From: Lethocerus indicus
Lineage: Eukaryota; Arthropoda; Insecta; Hemiptera; Belostomatidae
DNA: 64,000 bases
Reading direction: 5' to 3'
Assembly (NCBI GenBank): GCA_019843655.1
Contig: JACDQD010000002.1
Coordinates: forward strand, 17,445,154 to 17,509,153
In this document: one piece after another, positions 36,536-51,764 of the stretch
Layout: the number at the start of each line of letters is the position of its first letter
Numbering within the stretch: the first letter of the stretch is position 1
Position numbers and translations under genes: made by a program
The notes under the pieces: model-generated
The model's input: only the letters and a program-made list of their open reading frames with translations
Database searches by the model: none
What the model was told of the DNA's origin: nothing

Positions 36536-39307
36536 ATGAGTGAGAGGATGACTCACCTGATTATTTTTGAAGGATCACTCGAAAGGGGAACAGGGGGGAT
36601 TTAGTTTCATTGGAGAAACTTCGGTACCCAGGAGGTACTCAACTACGCTGATACATCCGCTGATCGTCCAAGCATTAAAATTGCCCCTGCCATTAGTTGT
36701 TCGCAAATCCTCCCTCTTCACACACCACCCTCCCTTATTATCGGTCCAATAATTATCAACAGAAAAGGTAATTTTTTTGTATTTAGGTAAGCGTCGTTAT
36801 GATGACATGACTCAAAAGTAGGAATAATAAAATATCGATAAATTGCCTTCCGTTATAAGAGTGCAAGAGATTTTATTTCTGAAGAATTTCTTATACGTTT
36901 TTTGTAATCAGCGAATGTTGATTCATCGGTTCAATAATAGGAAGACCTCTATTCAGTTAGGGCAGAGGAAGAGCAAACTCAGTGGGTCAATTGAGAACGA
37001 TCTTCAGACGTTTGGCCTATATAGTTGAAACGATTGCAATTAGTGCAACTGAAGGCAGTACATATTTTTCTTCTACCTTATCATCCTTCTCCCACCCACA
37101 CTCCAACGGTGACTATTTCTAAACCTGGCAGACCCAATTAGGAGGTGACGTTCTATAGCCCAGGTAGGCCAATTTTAACTGCCGCCCACTGTCATTAGAA
37201 ACCTACCGAAACCGACTTTATTCGATGAAATTTAATAAATTCTCTCAATTATCGGTCTAAATCAATATTAAACCCAATTATGAGCAAATTCACAAATTAA
37301 GAACGGCCTTTGAGAGTTTATAAGTAGGAATTACATTATTAACTAATTGAAGAAATAATAAATGAATATTATGACAAGTGAAAGGTTTCATTATGTTATA
37401 CCATTTTTCCCATACATCATTGAAAATTAGTGTATTTTTACTTCCTACATATTTCCAAAATTAGCCCGAAGCTCTCCTAGATTTGTAAACTCCTAGAAGA
37501 TCATTCGGTTCACATGAACATACCAAACGTGTAATAGACCGTCCCATTCAATGAATATTCTTAATTAATGTATCGATATTTATATTAATTTTGACAGAGG
37601 AGGTATTTCTAGATCAAAAGACAGTAGACTCAATTCCATAATTGAGATTCTCCCGACTGTCACTTATATCCGGTCGAATTTTCTCCTCCAAGTAATGAGA
37701 AAAAACCTAAATAAAATTATTAACGCGCTGACTACTTCGGTTGGAGTTTTCGTTATAATTCGGCAGGCTGCGTGGTCCGTTACTGAAAGGCCCCTCGTCT
37801 TCGCCCTTCTTTTTCTTTTTTCGGAGCGAGTGGTTCTTCTGAGACGATTCTAGCGGAAGTGGGCCTGGCGAGGGCCGAAAAAGGAAGTCGGCGGACGAAA
37901 GGAAATCCGATTAAAAAGTTAATTACTGGTAGGAAAAAGAAAAGTTAGTTAAAGTGTGCGGTCGACTTGAGTGGAATTTTTTGGAACCGACTCTCAAAGA
38001 TTCCCTGGACTCCTCTTCCTACTCCCTCTCCATGTCTTCATCACTTCTCCACCACTTTCTTCTTGCGTTCGGCCGGTTATCACCCCTTCTCTTCCTTCTA
38101 CCCTACATCGGGGCTCGGCCCACTTCAAAATCTCTAAACTCCCGCTAAAGTCAATTACCGAGCCGGAACCGCCTCATTCAAATTGGCCACCGAATTCTCT
38201 TCCTCCTAATAGTCCTCGCACTTTATTATTTTTAATTCCTTCGAATCCACAAACGTGGAAGATGTAAGGAGGCGTGTTGGAAAGTTGTTTGTGCGTGAAA
38301 TCGGCCGAGAATATAAAGTTGTACTTAGTTGTGCTCACATCACACGAATGATGCTCAAACTATTCGCGAAAAATCGTCTCCCAACTTAATGTTGGAATTA
38401 GGGAGAAGACTTAAAAGAGGACACTGAGTAATGTAATGCGATAGATGAGGGGAGGGATCAATCATTATCCGGCTCTAAACATAGTGCTCTCCCGCGGGTT
38501 CTGAAAATCGGCCGTGTAGGAGGGAGGCCGGGCAAAAGGCCATGGACCTACCCCTCGCTCCGCCCCCTCCCACAAACCCCTGCCACCATCACAACACGCT
38601 TGTTAGCGATTTAACAGTACGGGGATCGGTTCCCCTTAGCTTGTAGTGGGAGGAGAGAAAGGGATTTTATGTTGTGAAGGGTTGGGAAGGGTGACGGTGA
38701 GGGGGGTGGGAGTTGGTTATGTGGCCCGATCGGACACCGCCCGCACCCAGAAGAGAACCGACGCTAACAAGGTGCCCCACTCCTCACCCTCCGCTTTCCT
38801 TTCCGACCCACTTTTAATGCACTCTTATTGCTCCTCCAGACTGTATATTTAGTTAGTCTGCATCACCACCGCAGTCATTCCTGATGCATACTCTTAAATT
38901 TCAGTACGAAAAAGTAAACATAATTTATGCAGTTCGTCTATGTTCCTCTTCTCTGCTGAAAACATTTAAATCCACGACCCACTAAGCGATGGTTGTAAAA
39001 TTGATATCCTAGGATGATTCCTAGGAATTATTGCTATTGAATTATCTCTCCCAACCATCTTGATTAATACACCTATAAATTTGTCGAACCTCATAAAGAG
39101 GACAGCAGAATCTCTCTCACAAATAACGGCTAATAATAAAATGCAGGTAATACAGAATAATTTGTTGGTGAAATTCATAATATTGAAAAGAGAAATTAAT
39201 ATTACGAATGTTAAATTACAATTTTTCAGGAAATATTCCAATGTCCGAAACGTCAAAGAAGGCTAATTACATGCGTTTCTTGTCACGCTTTTATAATGCC
39301 AGATATA

Positions 39308-39310
<3 letters not shown>

Positions 39311-39359
<49 letters not shown>
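39311..39359. repeat. (TA)n microsatellite
   Basis: About 49 bp of alternating TA. Confidence 0.95.
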
Positions 39360-39361
<2 letters not shown>

Positions 39362-42300
39362 GGGCAGGACATGTTCAGAGGGCCGAATACAGAATGGATA
39401 TTGCTCCTCGACCAATATAAGCCGATATAAGCAAATATCGAAATGTGATGAAAATTGTAATTTCCCGTTATATGCGACAATGTCGGAGTGGGGCTAAACC
39501 AAAATTGAGGGTTCTCGTTTTGCTGCCTTCGACCACGCTCTGGGCACAGGTTCGACCGGCGCGCCTTGTTAGCGGCCGTTGGCGAGCTCAATTCTAATAT
39601 CGATTATAGACTTTAATTAGGGGCGGGAGTGTGTCGGATTACACACCGGGTGAATGCCGACGGGTACCGATTGAACAATAAGGATTACATCAGTGAATGG
39701 GGCCGGTTCCAGGGCCGGCCAGTATTTTGACGAGCAGTTATTACACGCACCGGCGTACATACCGCCGCCCCCACACTATCCACCGCCGGTATCGTTTGAC
39801 CACTTTTAATGGAATACAATCGACCGCTCCCTGCCTATATAATTTCTAATTTCAATGGAATTTGCCCGAGCCGAATTAATATCTAAATCATAAACAGGAG
39901 TGCTCGGCCGGCCGATGTCAGGACACCCCCACAGCCATTGCCTGGGAACACCCTATTGAATACCAGACCCTGAAAGCAGATAAACCGACAGACTCAAAAA
40001 TAAATTAACCGGCCCTACAAATATGTTCTACACCCGATTCTCTCCGATTATTGGTAACTTTCCATCCATCATTGATAACTATCACTCAACCGGTAATCCC
40101 AACCGGGCGATAAACCAATTATTAGTTGATAATGGATAACATTTCGATATCCGTGTCGAGTAAAATACCCTGATATTTTTCCAGATTCGGGAATTAAGAA
40201 TGTTTTAAATAATCGTTTAAATTCTTTGGAAACTATATTAAGGGCATAAATATATGGATCCGAAATCCGCGCGCGAATGACTACATCCATACGAATTAAT
40301 GGTTCAATCAATACAAGGAGGATATTGATAATGTAAATTAATATCCCGACTGCAATAAGAGTTCAAATATAAGATCGTTAAAAATAAATATTGTTATTCG
40401 TTCCATTAGCGATCATATATAAAAATGTATCAGGGTTCAATATAATAATAATAATAATCGAAGAAGCAGTTATTATTATTTCTAATAAGGCCCGTGAGAT
40501 CTAAATTATATTCTCCTTTAAGTTGGGAGCCGTCTAATTGAGAACTGGCTGCCACTCTAGGAGGAGGGCGGAGGAAAAAGGAGTTGTTTACGAAGAACAC
40601 CCGAGGTGGGCCAATTAAATGAGGATAATGTACAAAGAGGAGATGGAAGGAAGAGAGAACAGGAAGGCGGAGTGGCAGGCAGTTTTTTGTAGGGTCTGGT
40701 CGGGCGTCTCGGTGGGCCTTTGTTCGGGGCTTGTTGCCGCGCGACGGCGCGCCTGTTGAGCCCGGCCGTCGCCCGGCAACCGAACCGGGGGGCTATTACT
40801 TTCCATTACCATCAACCCGCGGTATAGAGCACCGGCTCCACCCCACTACTGCGTCCGTTTCATCAAATCTCAGTTACCTTTCCTCCCAACTGCGCTACAC
40901 ACAATCTCTCTTTCTCTCCGGGCAACCGCCGTTTTTATATTTAATATCTGACCAAGTGGCTGCCATATTGGACGTTGGTGGGGAATCCACCGCCACAGCC
41001 CCCCCCCGCCCCAGCATCCTCCCAATAAAATTCCCTTAGGCTGAAAATTCAGGTCCCCCTAATTGGGAGGGGGCCGGGGCGTCCTTCCACTCCTCTACCC
41101 GTGCCTTTCCTCCCGCTCTTTTCCATCCCCCGCCACACCGTTACACTCCCCCGTAGGTTGGGTCGACGAGCTTTATTGGATATTATTTTTTTGTTGTAAT
41201 AACCTTGTGCGACATATCCTACATCGAGACCGAATCGATCAGGAGAGGATTCAAGGGCATCGGGTAAAAGGTGAGTTCACCCATGCCCCTTCAGTAGGTA
41301 ATGCGCCATTTTTCTCAAAACTGATTGTAATAGAGAGTATATTGGTATTATTATTAATTAATTTTCATAGCGGGCAATTAATTAGATACTTTGCAATGTA
41401 CCGTTAGTTCATTCCGTTGAATGATAGACAGATATATTAGAATATTGATAATATTGAAATTTGAGGTATGTATAATATATACACATACGTTTTATACAAA
41501 ACTATGAAATGCTACCGTAATAATCTTAATAGAACGGTAATCAAAAAACTGTACATATGTAAGTTTTACTTTAGATCCGTTTACTTATTGAAACCTCACT
41601 GAAACTGTTCTCATTAATATTATTTTTATACTTAAACTATAACTATGAAAAATAATAATTATAGCTATCCGTACACAGCATCGTCTATTTCGACTAGTGA
41701 TAAATATCATACATTGTCTTACGGTTTTCCACTATAAGAGCGTTTCAAGGGAACATTTAAAAATTCCGTGAAAAACGACGGAGAAGTGACATACAAAACA
41801 TTAGAATTTCCCCAAAAAACAATAAACTAGAAGAGGGCTGTTAAGGGAGAGTTTTGTTTCTCTGGCAGCGGGTTTTGTCAGGCTGGAATTCGAGCTGTTG
41901 AGTGAGCGAGGGGGTGGGACGGGGCAGGAATGCCACCCAGTAATGAACACAAGTGCGTCCACCGGATTTTTTCATACTTAATTAACTCGGGGATGGAATC
42001 CCAGCGAGGGGGCTCTCTCGCTTTCCCGCCGGCAGGAGGAACAGGAGCGAGGTCTGTGCCACTCCGCCCCAAACAAGGACAATATCCTGCAATCCTTCAT
42101 AATTGAGTACATGGCCGGCAGAAACTGTACTCGAACCGGGACCGAGCCCTTCCGACTAATGAAAATTTGGTCCGAAATATATTGTATAGAATTTTCATAA
42201 TTATTTCCAGAATAACCATTAGTCGCATAGTAACTTAATTCAATTTGAATACGCGTACGGATTAAATTCATTAATACGGAACCATATTTATCCCTGTTTA

Positions 42301-42706
42301 TAATTCTGTAATTAGGTACATTCGAATAAATTATAGATAATTAAAATTTTAAAATGATAATAATAAATAAACAGCAGCAAAATGAGTAGACTACAATAAT
42401 ACATCAGACAGTCTGATGAAATTGTCATTGTTTAGTATCTCTCTTATTACCAAAATGTTTATAGGAAATATTTTCGAGTACGAAATTATACCCTGACTTT
42501 TATATTATTTTATATATTAAGACTTTTACATATAAATGAGTAACTGACTCCACGTTTAGCCGAGACCATCGGTATTAGGTCAGCTGAAGCGGTAGTTGGA
42601 GTGGCGAGCCGAGTTCAGTTGTCTGTTCGCCCGGTTTTAGGCAGTTGTGTGTTGCGGAGGTTTGATCTCTAATCATGTTGGCCATTAAAAGTGGATGAAG
42701 ATGAGT

Positions 42707-42727
42707 GGGGGTGGGGGTGGGGGTGGG
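42707..42727 (+). repeat. (GGGGGT)n G-quadruplex candidate
   Basis: Three runs of five guanines and one of three, separated by single T, satisfy the four-G-tract pattern with one-base loops, the most stable class of quadruplex motif. Confidence 0.85.
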
Positions 42728-45700
42728 TTTGTTTGTGCCTAACTGGCGTGCCCTGATCCTCCGGGCTCCCGTTCACCGGGCTCCCGCCTCTCGACGTTAA
42801 CACCACTTGTTCCCCATCGAACTGCCGGCCGGCCTCCTCCATACAACCACTCGCCCACCCACCGGCTCGCTTACACCGATATTATTTTTATTGGAAATCT
42901 CAACATCCAATATCAGCCGCTCACTCATCTTTATATTGACGAGTACGCAGATTGTGCGACAGACTATTGCATTATTTCGTGAAATATATGCTTCAGTTTT
43001 CGGTTATATACGAGTTATGAAAAGAGCCAATAATTAACACGATCGCTTAAAGTACCTAAGAAATAGGCCTTTGATGCAGCCATTTGATTGGCTCTATCAA
43101 TAAGCCTACGTTAGCTCCGTTTGTTATTAAATTATAATGTATTATTTTTTCTTTTTATTTATATCTTAAGGAAATTAGTTGATGAACTCGGCTAACTAAG
43201 GAGAAGTTTCACTGGCGATTCATTACGCCTGAACTCCCGTTCTACGCATCCGAAATAACGAGATATATTCCGGAGTGAAAGGATTATAATCTCAATAGAA
43301 AGCTGCGGGGATAGGAGAGGGCACGGAAAGTGAGAAAAGCGTGTAACAGTATCCGATTTTGCAAAAGTCGAGTAAATAATATGTCTCTAGGTTAACGCCG
43401 AGGAAGAGAAGCCAGACGCCCAATTAAGGGGTCGCAAATTGGTGGATATTTCCTCAAAGGGGGCCGTTCATCCAGCCGAGCGACAAAGGACCCGCCCACA
43501 CCGAAGAATCCTTTCTTTAAAACTAGCGCTCAATATGAAGCGGCAGAGGAGCACAAGAAGCCAAGTCGCGAATAGGAACACGACATTCGTACTTTTCCCC
43601 ATACCCTTTGTCGGTATTAAATTGTTTTACGAAGTTTTCCTTTGAAATGATAGAAGAACAGTTTTCATTAAAAGGGCTCACTTGAAGGAGGCACGAAAGG
43701 AGGGGGCGTGAGCACTCTTCTCCCCTTATAGTAGTACGTGTGAACAAGCCTCCTCCTGTCCTCCACGCCCACCTTACACAATCCTCACGTCCAAAACCGA
43801 TAATTGGTTTGCACTGTTTTAGCATTACTTTGTTTGATCGTTATAGGCAAACCCATGCTATTGACTCAATATGAATCAACCTAAATGCAGTAATAAAAAT
43901 GGCTTACACATTTTGGAAACTTAATGAATTGATGATTACGATTGGAGATTTGGAATAATTTTAATGTCAATGTTTTGGGGGTTTAGAATACCATTTGTTT
44001 TTCAATCTTCTGTTGAAGATTGGGGTGAACCCACGCACCTATTATTATATTAACTCGCTTTGTCAATATTTATTTTGTGATGTCGGCAGTTTATCCCCTA
44101 GCCTGTTGTCTGTTCCTTATGCAAGTTTGTAATAGAACCCAGATAATGATCACGGTAATAGGACTGAAATTGTAGAGTCGGATAGTGGCCTCGTTATTAA
44201 AAGCTTTTAGAATTTTAGCTCATATTAATGTTGGTTTTCTTCTTATCTCTCATTATGAACAATTTGCATTTTAGCATAAAATAACTATCGGTAATCGTAC
44301 TATTTTGTGCTAAAAATCAATAAGTTAAAAATAAACGCTCGTAGATTGACGGAAGTTATTGACAATTTAAATATATAAATCAGGGTTTCTCCGGAAGTGC
44401 GGCTGTACGCTTAAATTTGACGCCAGAACACGTTCACGTTTCAAAGAAAACGTCAAAACGGATACGTCGGGGGAGCGGAGGGGATCCGATCGACCGGAAA
44501 AACTATTGTCAACCGGAAGAGGGACCACGGTTATCTGGCGGGATGGCGTGGTATCCCTGGGAGAAATTTCGGATCCGAGTCGGGGTAAGGGATCCTTGTC
44601 CTCGGGATATAATTGGCGGAAAGTGGGTGAAGGGAGGCGAGACCGGCCTATTACTTCCGGCGACCTGTTTTGCCCGGGCGGGGACGGCGGCGGCGACCGA
44701 ACATCCACCAATTACGCTTTCCGGCCACAAAAGAAAATTGCCCCGCCTCGGCTCACATGCATGCCGCCCACCCTGAATTCACACCCCGCCTAATTCCAAT
44801 TTCTACAATTCCCGACCCCGTCCGACTCCTTCGGTATGTAACGCTTCACGGATTTAATGCGCGTGGTTGGTTCGACGGTGCCGGACAACAAACAAGAAAT
44901 CTTATTGCATTATTCATTTCTTTACGTATTTTTAGCCCAGACCGAAACCGTGAATAGGCTTCTTTTTTTAATTTCACCCCCCACTTTAATATAGATTAAC
45001 GACAAAATAGATATTTAGAAAGGTGTTTGGAAACTATTATTTGTCGACCATACGATAATAACAATAAAACGATAATATTTTTATTATTATAATATGTATA
45101 TAAACTGTACAGCGATAATTATAAAATTGGTGTGTATTATTAAATAACCGATTATTTCCGAGTAGAAATTCGATGACATCCACCATAATACAATCCTACT
45201 TTTGTGACGACCCATGCGTAATGATTTAGTTTAAAGAATGACCTACTATATTAATAAAATATTGATGCAGATGTGGTCAGACTGAACGAGATTTTCAATT
45301 AATATTTGTCAAATATTTAATTATCGGAGGATTGGATTTTGTTTGACGGATTTTGGAATGAGTAATGAGCAAGGTGGTTTTTTTCTTTGGAACCGCTTAT
45401 TGAATATTACCAATCGCGTTTGTTTAGTCTTAAGGTGATCACTATCACTTCTTCCTTAGTGTAGTCAGCTACTTTGTGTGCCGGCTCCAGTTGAAGAGAA
45501 ACTGAGACACTGTGGTAGATATGTAAACGCAGGAAATCGTAAAGAATCGTAGCTAATGACAATCCAAGAGTTGATTGTAATTAGCCATTATTAAGCCCGC
45601 AGTGAGTATAATAACTCTTAAAACGTTGTTTTATAAAAGGACTAAATTTAAAGCAGAATACAAATACGACTGAAATATGGGGATAATACAAATTCACAAT

Positions 45701-46046
45701 AATTGTTGAGGGTGGGATATAAGGGCGGATCCCAATACGGCCCGATGCTTTGTCTCTGTTGCGGCGTATAAAAAAAGAGCCGGCTCCGTTTGATGCCCGT
45801 CCGGATCCCTTTGTCGGAAAAGTTTTTAATATTACTTTTATTAGAGAATATATACGAGGGCGGATTTCTTTTATTGTTTTCCGGTCGGGTGGCCCTCGGT
45901 CGGTGGGTGGGGGGCTCGCTCGGTGGACACGACGGCCGATTAATAGAAATGTTCCGGCGGGCGGGAGTAATGAAAGGTCATAAAAGGATTTATTGCCCGG
46001 TTCGATTCACAAGACCGGGGTCTATATTAAGACTAGAAAGGCGCGG

Positions 46047-46067
46047 GTGTGTGTGTGTGTGTGTGTG
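46047..46067 (+). repeat. (GT)n microsatellite
   Basis: About ten GT units in a GC-rich block. It gives a Val-Cys run in a spurious 189-codon frame. Confidence 0.9.
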
Positions 46068-47154
46068 GGGTTGTAGGCGTGTGATCACAGAACACAGAGG
46101 GCGGCGGGGGCGGCAGCGCCGGTGCTGTGGCGGGGGGTGGCCTCTACCACCCCCGAGGTATTTGAACAATATAGTGTTCTGTCAAAAACTGGACGCCCGC
46201 ACGCTCCTGTTTGCACCGACCCCCGCCGACCCAATCGATGAGACCCCGGGAATTAACTATTTGGGGTATTGGATTTCGCCCCAACCCCCTGACATCTCTG
46301 TTGTCGCCCGTTTTATGGAGCTTCCCCGAATGCCACCGGTTCCGCCCTCCGACAGTTAATTAAATAACATTCCTCGGGCCTTCAAATGTTGAAAAAAAAT
46401 ATACTGAACCGTATCACGACTTAGTTTACAATTTTTGAAAACCAGGAAAATATCTGACCGTGGGACACTAACGTTACTTACGAGTTAATGATGCGAACGA
46501 GTCCACCTTGTTCAATTACTATTTATCCGATACTAGCGACAATGGCGCAAAATGTGCCTGTAATAAGTGAACACTTAATTGCTTAATTTGAAACATGATA
46601 TCGAATAGAATATCAAAATAATTAATGCTACCTTATATACCACTACAGTATAACACCAAAATATAAATGTATATAAAAATATACGTAAATGTCTATATTA
46701 TCGAGAAAATACTGAAGAAAAATAACCGATTGTGGTACTAATATTTAAAATGATTATAGTCGATTATTTCCCGATATGAAATAGTATATCATACAGATTT
46801 GCTTTATCTGATAATAATAAGTATGTATGCAGATGTAAAATTGCGTTGATACTTCATTTTTCATGAATGCTGGTGTCACAAAAACAAAGTATGTTTATTT
46901 ATACTCAAATCGTATATTTTGTCTTGTTCATATACATGAATATTCGCCAATATCGAAGAACACGAAGGTGATCGTCACATAGAAAATAGCAAATACCAAT
47001 TCCTTTTTTGCCAAATACAAATATTTTGATATATTTTTCATGTAATCTTTTGAATTATAACAATTATATAAAAAGAGGAAAATCAACCCGAAAAAGTCAA
47101 AGTTAACTCAATTCATTGCATATGGATTATTGCCAGGGGGCGTGTCATATTTGT

Positions 47155-47156
<2 letters not shown>

Positions 47157-47237
<81 letters not shown>
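47157..47237. repeat. (TA)n microsatellite, longest in the window
   Basis: About 80 bp of uninterrupted alternating TA, a cruciform-prone and probably unstable tract. Confidence 0.95.
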
Positions 47238-47239
<2 letters not shown>

Positions 47240-48751
47240 GGACTTGATTTGTGATGGGAATATTTAAAATATTGTTTTCCTGGATTTCGAAATTATTGAA
47301 TGCATTCTTGTTATATAAAATCTCTTTGTCCGCGGGCTTAAAATTTAAGCCGGATCAATGTACAATACGAACAATGCTTTGAACTTTTCGTTCGATTAAA
47401 GCTTATTCCAAGAATTTTGCAATTGACAAATACCCCCGAATCCAATTTACATATACAGAGGACCATTTGTAAATTGGTGCTTCTAGTAACTAGTTATATT
47501 ATACTCAGGGTGTTTTGAACAACAATCGGCAATAATGTGTCCGCATTTATGAGCTGTTTTCTGCTAATAATTCATCTAATAAATCAGTACATATTAAGAT
47601 ATTCCGAATTAAATTCGCAATCATTAGTTCTGTTCCCGTCCTGGAAACGTCCCTATTTCCATTATCATTCATTAATGATCGCCCAATAAATTATTTCAGA
47701 GAACATTCAGTAGATAAATTGGTATATTATAATATTAACTTGAAATTAACAAAAATAGCCTGGAAAGAATACTAATATAGCAACTAATAAAAGGCAACAA
47801 CTACCGAGGGAGATTAAAAAGACAATAATTTGAATATTAGTGAAACAACGAGAAGGCCATAGTACAGATACAGATGCTTTTTTTCACTCCGCAAAAATCA
47901 AAATTTTTAAACTGACATGTACTATGTATATGTACTCGTATGCGTACTCCACCCGGACGTACCTCAGTCTTTTCGTTAGAAAGTATACCCGGCATACTCT
48001 CTGTGTTTCATCTGAAGATGGGTCTCGGTAACCAGAGTTATGTCCACTCACCTGTCGGTGATAATCTGGTTGACTTCGTTGAACTTCCTCTACAGTTCTC
48101 CCGCATTCTAAACCGACACATTTGATCCAAGCCTTTGAGCGTATCTGTACGGGAGTTTCACCCTGTCTAAACCGCTCGGGTTTAGAACCCCGACTAGGTT
48201 TCTGACAATCTCGATGAGTTCGAAAATGTATAGAGCCTTCCATTACCGAATTAAATTTCTCTCTAAAAAGCTCTGCTATGAAGCTTCGTAACTTCAGTTT
48301 CTCCGAGCCGGTGCCGGCGGTTGTCTCGACAGAGTACGTTCATAACTCCGCAACAAACTCTCGATATAACCCATTTAAATGCAAGATAAATGGAAAACAT
48401 AAATCGGGCACCTCGCTATATTTCATTGTAGTGGGGTGGCCTGATAGTCGAACTTTTAGATAAGATGCAGTTGAACTGGAACAAACAACCAAATTGAATT
48501 TACGAGCTCCTCGAAATCAATCTGTTGACATTTCAATTGCAGGATAACTCACTCTGCTCATTATAGGGGGATATTGAAGTCACCTGTGATCGGGATCCGA
48601 ATTTCAATTGATTAAACGAGGGGAGCCCGTAAAATGCAGAATATTCGTTAGAATTATAAAAGATGTGAGTAAACATTTGACACCGCGTAAATTACAGTTG
48701 TCATTTGGGAGAGTGGCAATATTTAAAAGGGAATTTATGCTAGCGTGCAGG

Positions 48752-48752
<1 letters not shown>

Positions 48753-48804
<52 letters not shown>
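48753..48804. repeat. (TA)n microsatellite
   Basis: About 52 bp of alternating TA. Confidence 0.95.
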
Positions 48805-48806
<2 letters not shown>

Positions 48807-51718
48807 AGAACAGTCTGCTAATCATCAAGAATGTCAGGTGGAGGATTGGCCGAGGCCAGATTGCCGGTGAGGAATGGCTCGAGAGTAGGAAGGAAACGAG
48901 AGTAGAAAGGACAGAAAAGGAGGAGGTAGGGCGCGAAAAGCAGAGAATGAGAGAAGAATGCGGGCCGGGAGATGAGCATGAAATATGTGAAACGCGAAGA
49001 GGACGCTGAATAATGGGAACAAAGTGGTCGCGAGATAGCGGCTACCGGCCTGGACACGCAATATCCTATTTGTCACATTTCCTTTCCACCCCTAAACTGC
49101 CTTTTGTTATACGTCCCTTTTTTCCTCCCATCTCTTCCCCATAAACAACATCCGCCCTGCCGGTCTTTTAATATCCCTTTATTTAGGGGCCGCAAAAATA
49201 CTTGAACAAATAATGAATTGTCCCTCAGACTGCCCTTTCTTTCCACAACCCGCAAACCCGATTCTGATACCGTTTGCCTATTAAGAGGTGGCTGGCTAAA
49301 GCGCGTCTTAACATTTTTTACACGGTCGTCCTTTTATTTGAGTTATTAAATTGAATTCATTCCCCTTTTATTATATGTCGAGTAATTGAACCAAATATGA
49401 CGCAATCGCCGACGAGTATGTCATGAAATAAAGAATGAATAGAAGGGAAGCGTATTTACGAAATAATGGAACAGGAAAAAAACAAAGGAAAACATTCCTT
49501 TACAAACCAATGAATTCTGCTACCGTCATTAGTCGATTAAAATAAAGTAGGTGAAATATATCGAGCTATTAATTTTTGTTGGTTACATATACAACACACC
49601 CTCACAAAAAATATAATGCGATATTTAAAAATATTTCGTCTAATGTCAGACAGGATCCGGTTTTTATTTTTACTTTATTTTATCAGACAGTTCCCCCGTC
49701 AATTTGCTGCCTCCTAACATAACAGCGCACGATGATTCCACGAATCCAAAATATTATTTCAAGGATAGTATGTACAGATGCTATATATTTCACAAAAAGA
49801 TATATCATCTGACCCTAATATTATAATGTCAAATTAAATTCGTACTTATTCGTAATAATTCGTATTTTCATTGTTTATCCACCGATATAAATACAATTCG
49901 TTATTTTCAAATGAGATACATTACTGTATATTTAAAATTAATTGTTCGCATACAGGAGTTGGAGTTTTATCGGACTTATTTTACATTTCTGTGACACGCG
50001 TAGTGATTTTAATAGGTTCTATTATTGGACGATCACAAATCAAGCGGTAAATCAATGGACACAAGTGTGGGGACAATTTAATTATGTGTGGAGGAGTTGT
50101 CTTGCCGTCCGAAATGTTCGCCGGCCGGAGCGCATCTGTATTCAGCGGGCGAGGGCCGGCTCCCAGTTGTTTAAATCGGAAAGTGTGAGTTCACGCGTAC
50201 CTAATTCTAGTATATTGTCGACGGGACCCAGCTCTGTATTGGCTCTGTTCTAGGGGGTGGTGGTGGCCCCCTCCAGCCGATATATCGCCCCGCGCAAAAC
50301 TAATTACCCGGCCAAACATCCATTACGGCCGGTGAGGGAAACCGGTAGCCATCGCCGATGCACCGGCCCCCGAATTCTTCTCGGTTCTACGTTTAATTGG
50401 ATATGAAATTAAATCGGGACGTCCGGCGGCCCAAAGTAGATCGGCCCCGTAACCTGAAGCCTGGTCCTGAGATAGCCACCACTTGTAAATATATTTTGCG
50501 CGTAAATGTTTCAGTTATGACGATTTTCTAGATAATTTGGCGATGCGACTGCTCGGCAGACGATTAACAAAGTTCCCAGCGGAAAATAATTTCAATGACA
50601 CGTATTTTGTCGACATTAAAATATAAACCCGTCGTTTCAAGGAACCGTTTCCTGCGCGGACTTTAGGAATTAACGACATTTTAAAATGTTATAAAATGTA
50701 ATCCTATTTCTACCTCTGAATTTTTCATATCTGTTCAGGGCTGAGATTTTAAAATGTTAAGCCCTTAAAAAGGAGTACCAACTTCCCGATGTTTTTTACA
50801 ACTCTATAAGGATGGAGATTACAGATACAATTTTTATCTCGTCTAAGAGGCCTGCTGTCGTTAAGTTAGTTCGAAGTAAATACTTTGCTTTTTCGCACAG
50901 TTTTTAATCTCTGTGGCAGATTAAACTCCAAGAACATTAAAGTAACTGCAAATATATTGTTGTTATTCAGTCATTGAGGCACTGCAATGACTTAATTCTT
51001 AACGTGTGAAAAGGTCAAAATATCGGGAATATCGAATACATATCGGGAATGTGTCAGTACTTCTTCTTTCTCTAGTTACTGGACTAATGTGAACTACATA
51101 TTTTTTTTTCATTTAATGAAGTACAAGAAATATGGTTTAAGATGTATGCATCAAATCAATGTTATGGACCCATCCAGGGTTTATGTTAATTACTTTCATT
51201 TTCATCTGAAAGTTTACACATCGTCATTCCAAATCAAGAACAACTAGGTACACGTGTTGGTATTATGAGTAGAGTGCTAGTGTGTGCACAGTTGACAAGG
51301 CCCGAACCACACCAATGCAGTGGGTTCTCCCCATCTCATCTGTTCCCAATCGGTCCCTCTCTCACTTTCTCCCTCCCTCCCTCCCTCTCTCACTCTATCT
51401 ATCTCTTACACCGTACTCTCATTTTAGTGAGGCGTCTCGGTCCCTCATCATCGAGATTGGATCTTAACGAATCGGGTCCCGGGCGCCGGAGTCGACCCCC
51501 GCCCGCCACCGTCCCTCCACCGCCGGCTCCAGCTCCCCGCCCCCGCCCCGCCCCCACCGGGAGGGTAGTACGGCTCAACGGAGACCAGTTCCGCTCCATT
51601 GCTTTATTACAGACGCCGGTCAGAGGAGTCACCTCTCCTCAAAAGCTCACTTCTCCCGGCCAACTAACAAGAACTCCCAGGGACCTCCCTTTCGGCTCGG
51701 TTCAAAGAGCCGACCTAC

Positions 51719-51764
51719 CTTATATATATATATACATATATATTGTATGTGTGTGTATATATAG
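51719..51764. repeat. Interrupted (TA)n/(TG)n microsatellite
   Basis: TA repeats broken by a single CA, then a TG run and a second short TA run. It looks like a degraded compound dinucleotide array. Confidence 0.85.

Noticed and set aside
45790..46359. 189-codon plus-strand open frame
   Set aside because: It crosses a (GT)n microsatellite and GC-rich low-complexity DNA; no domain, and an overlapping frame is also open, as expected from base composition.
47884..48243. 119-codon minus-strand frame with a CAG|GTGAGT-like donor near 48048
   Set aside because: One consensus-like donor is weak evidence. No acceptor, domain or companion exon was identified.
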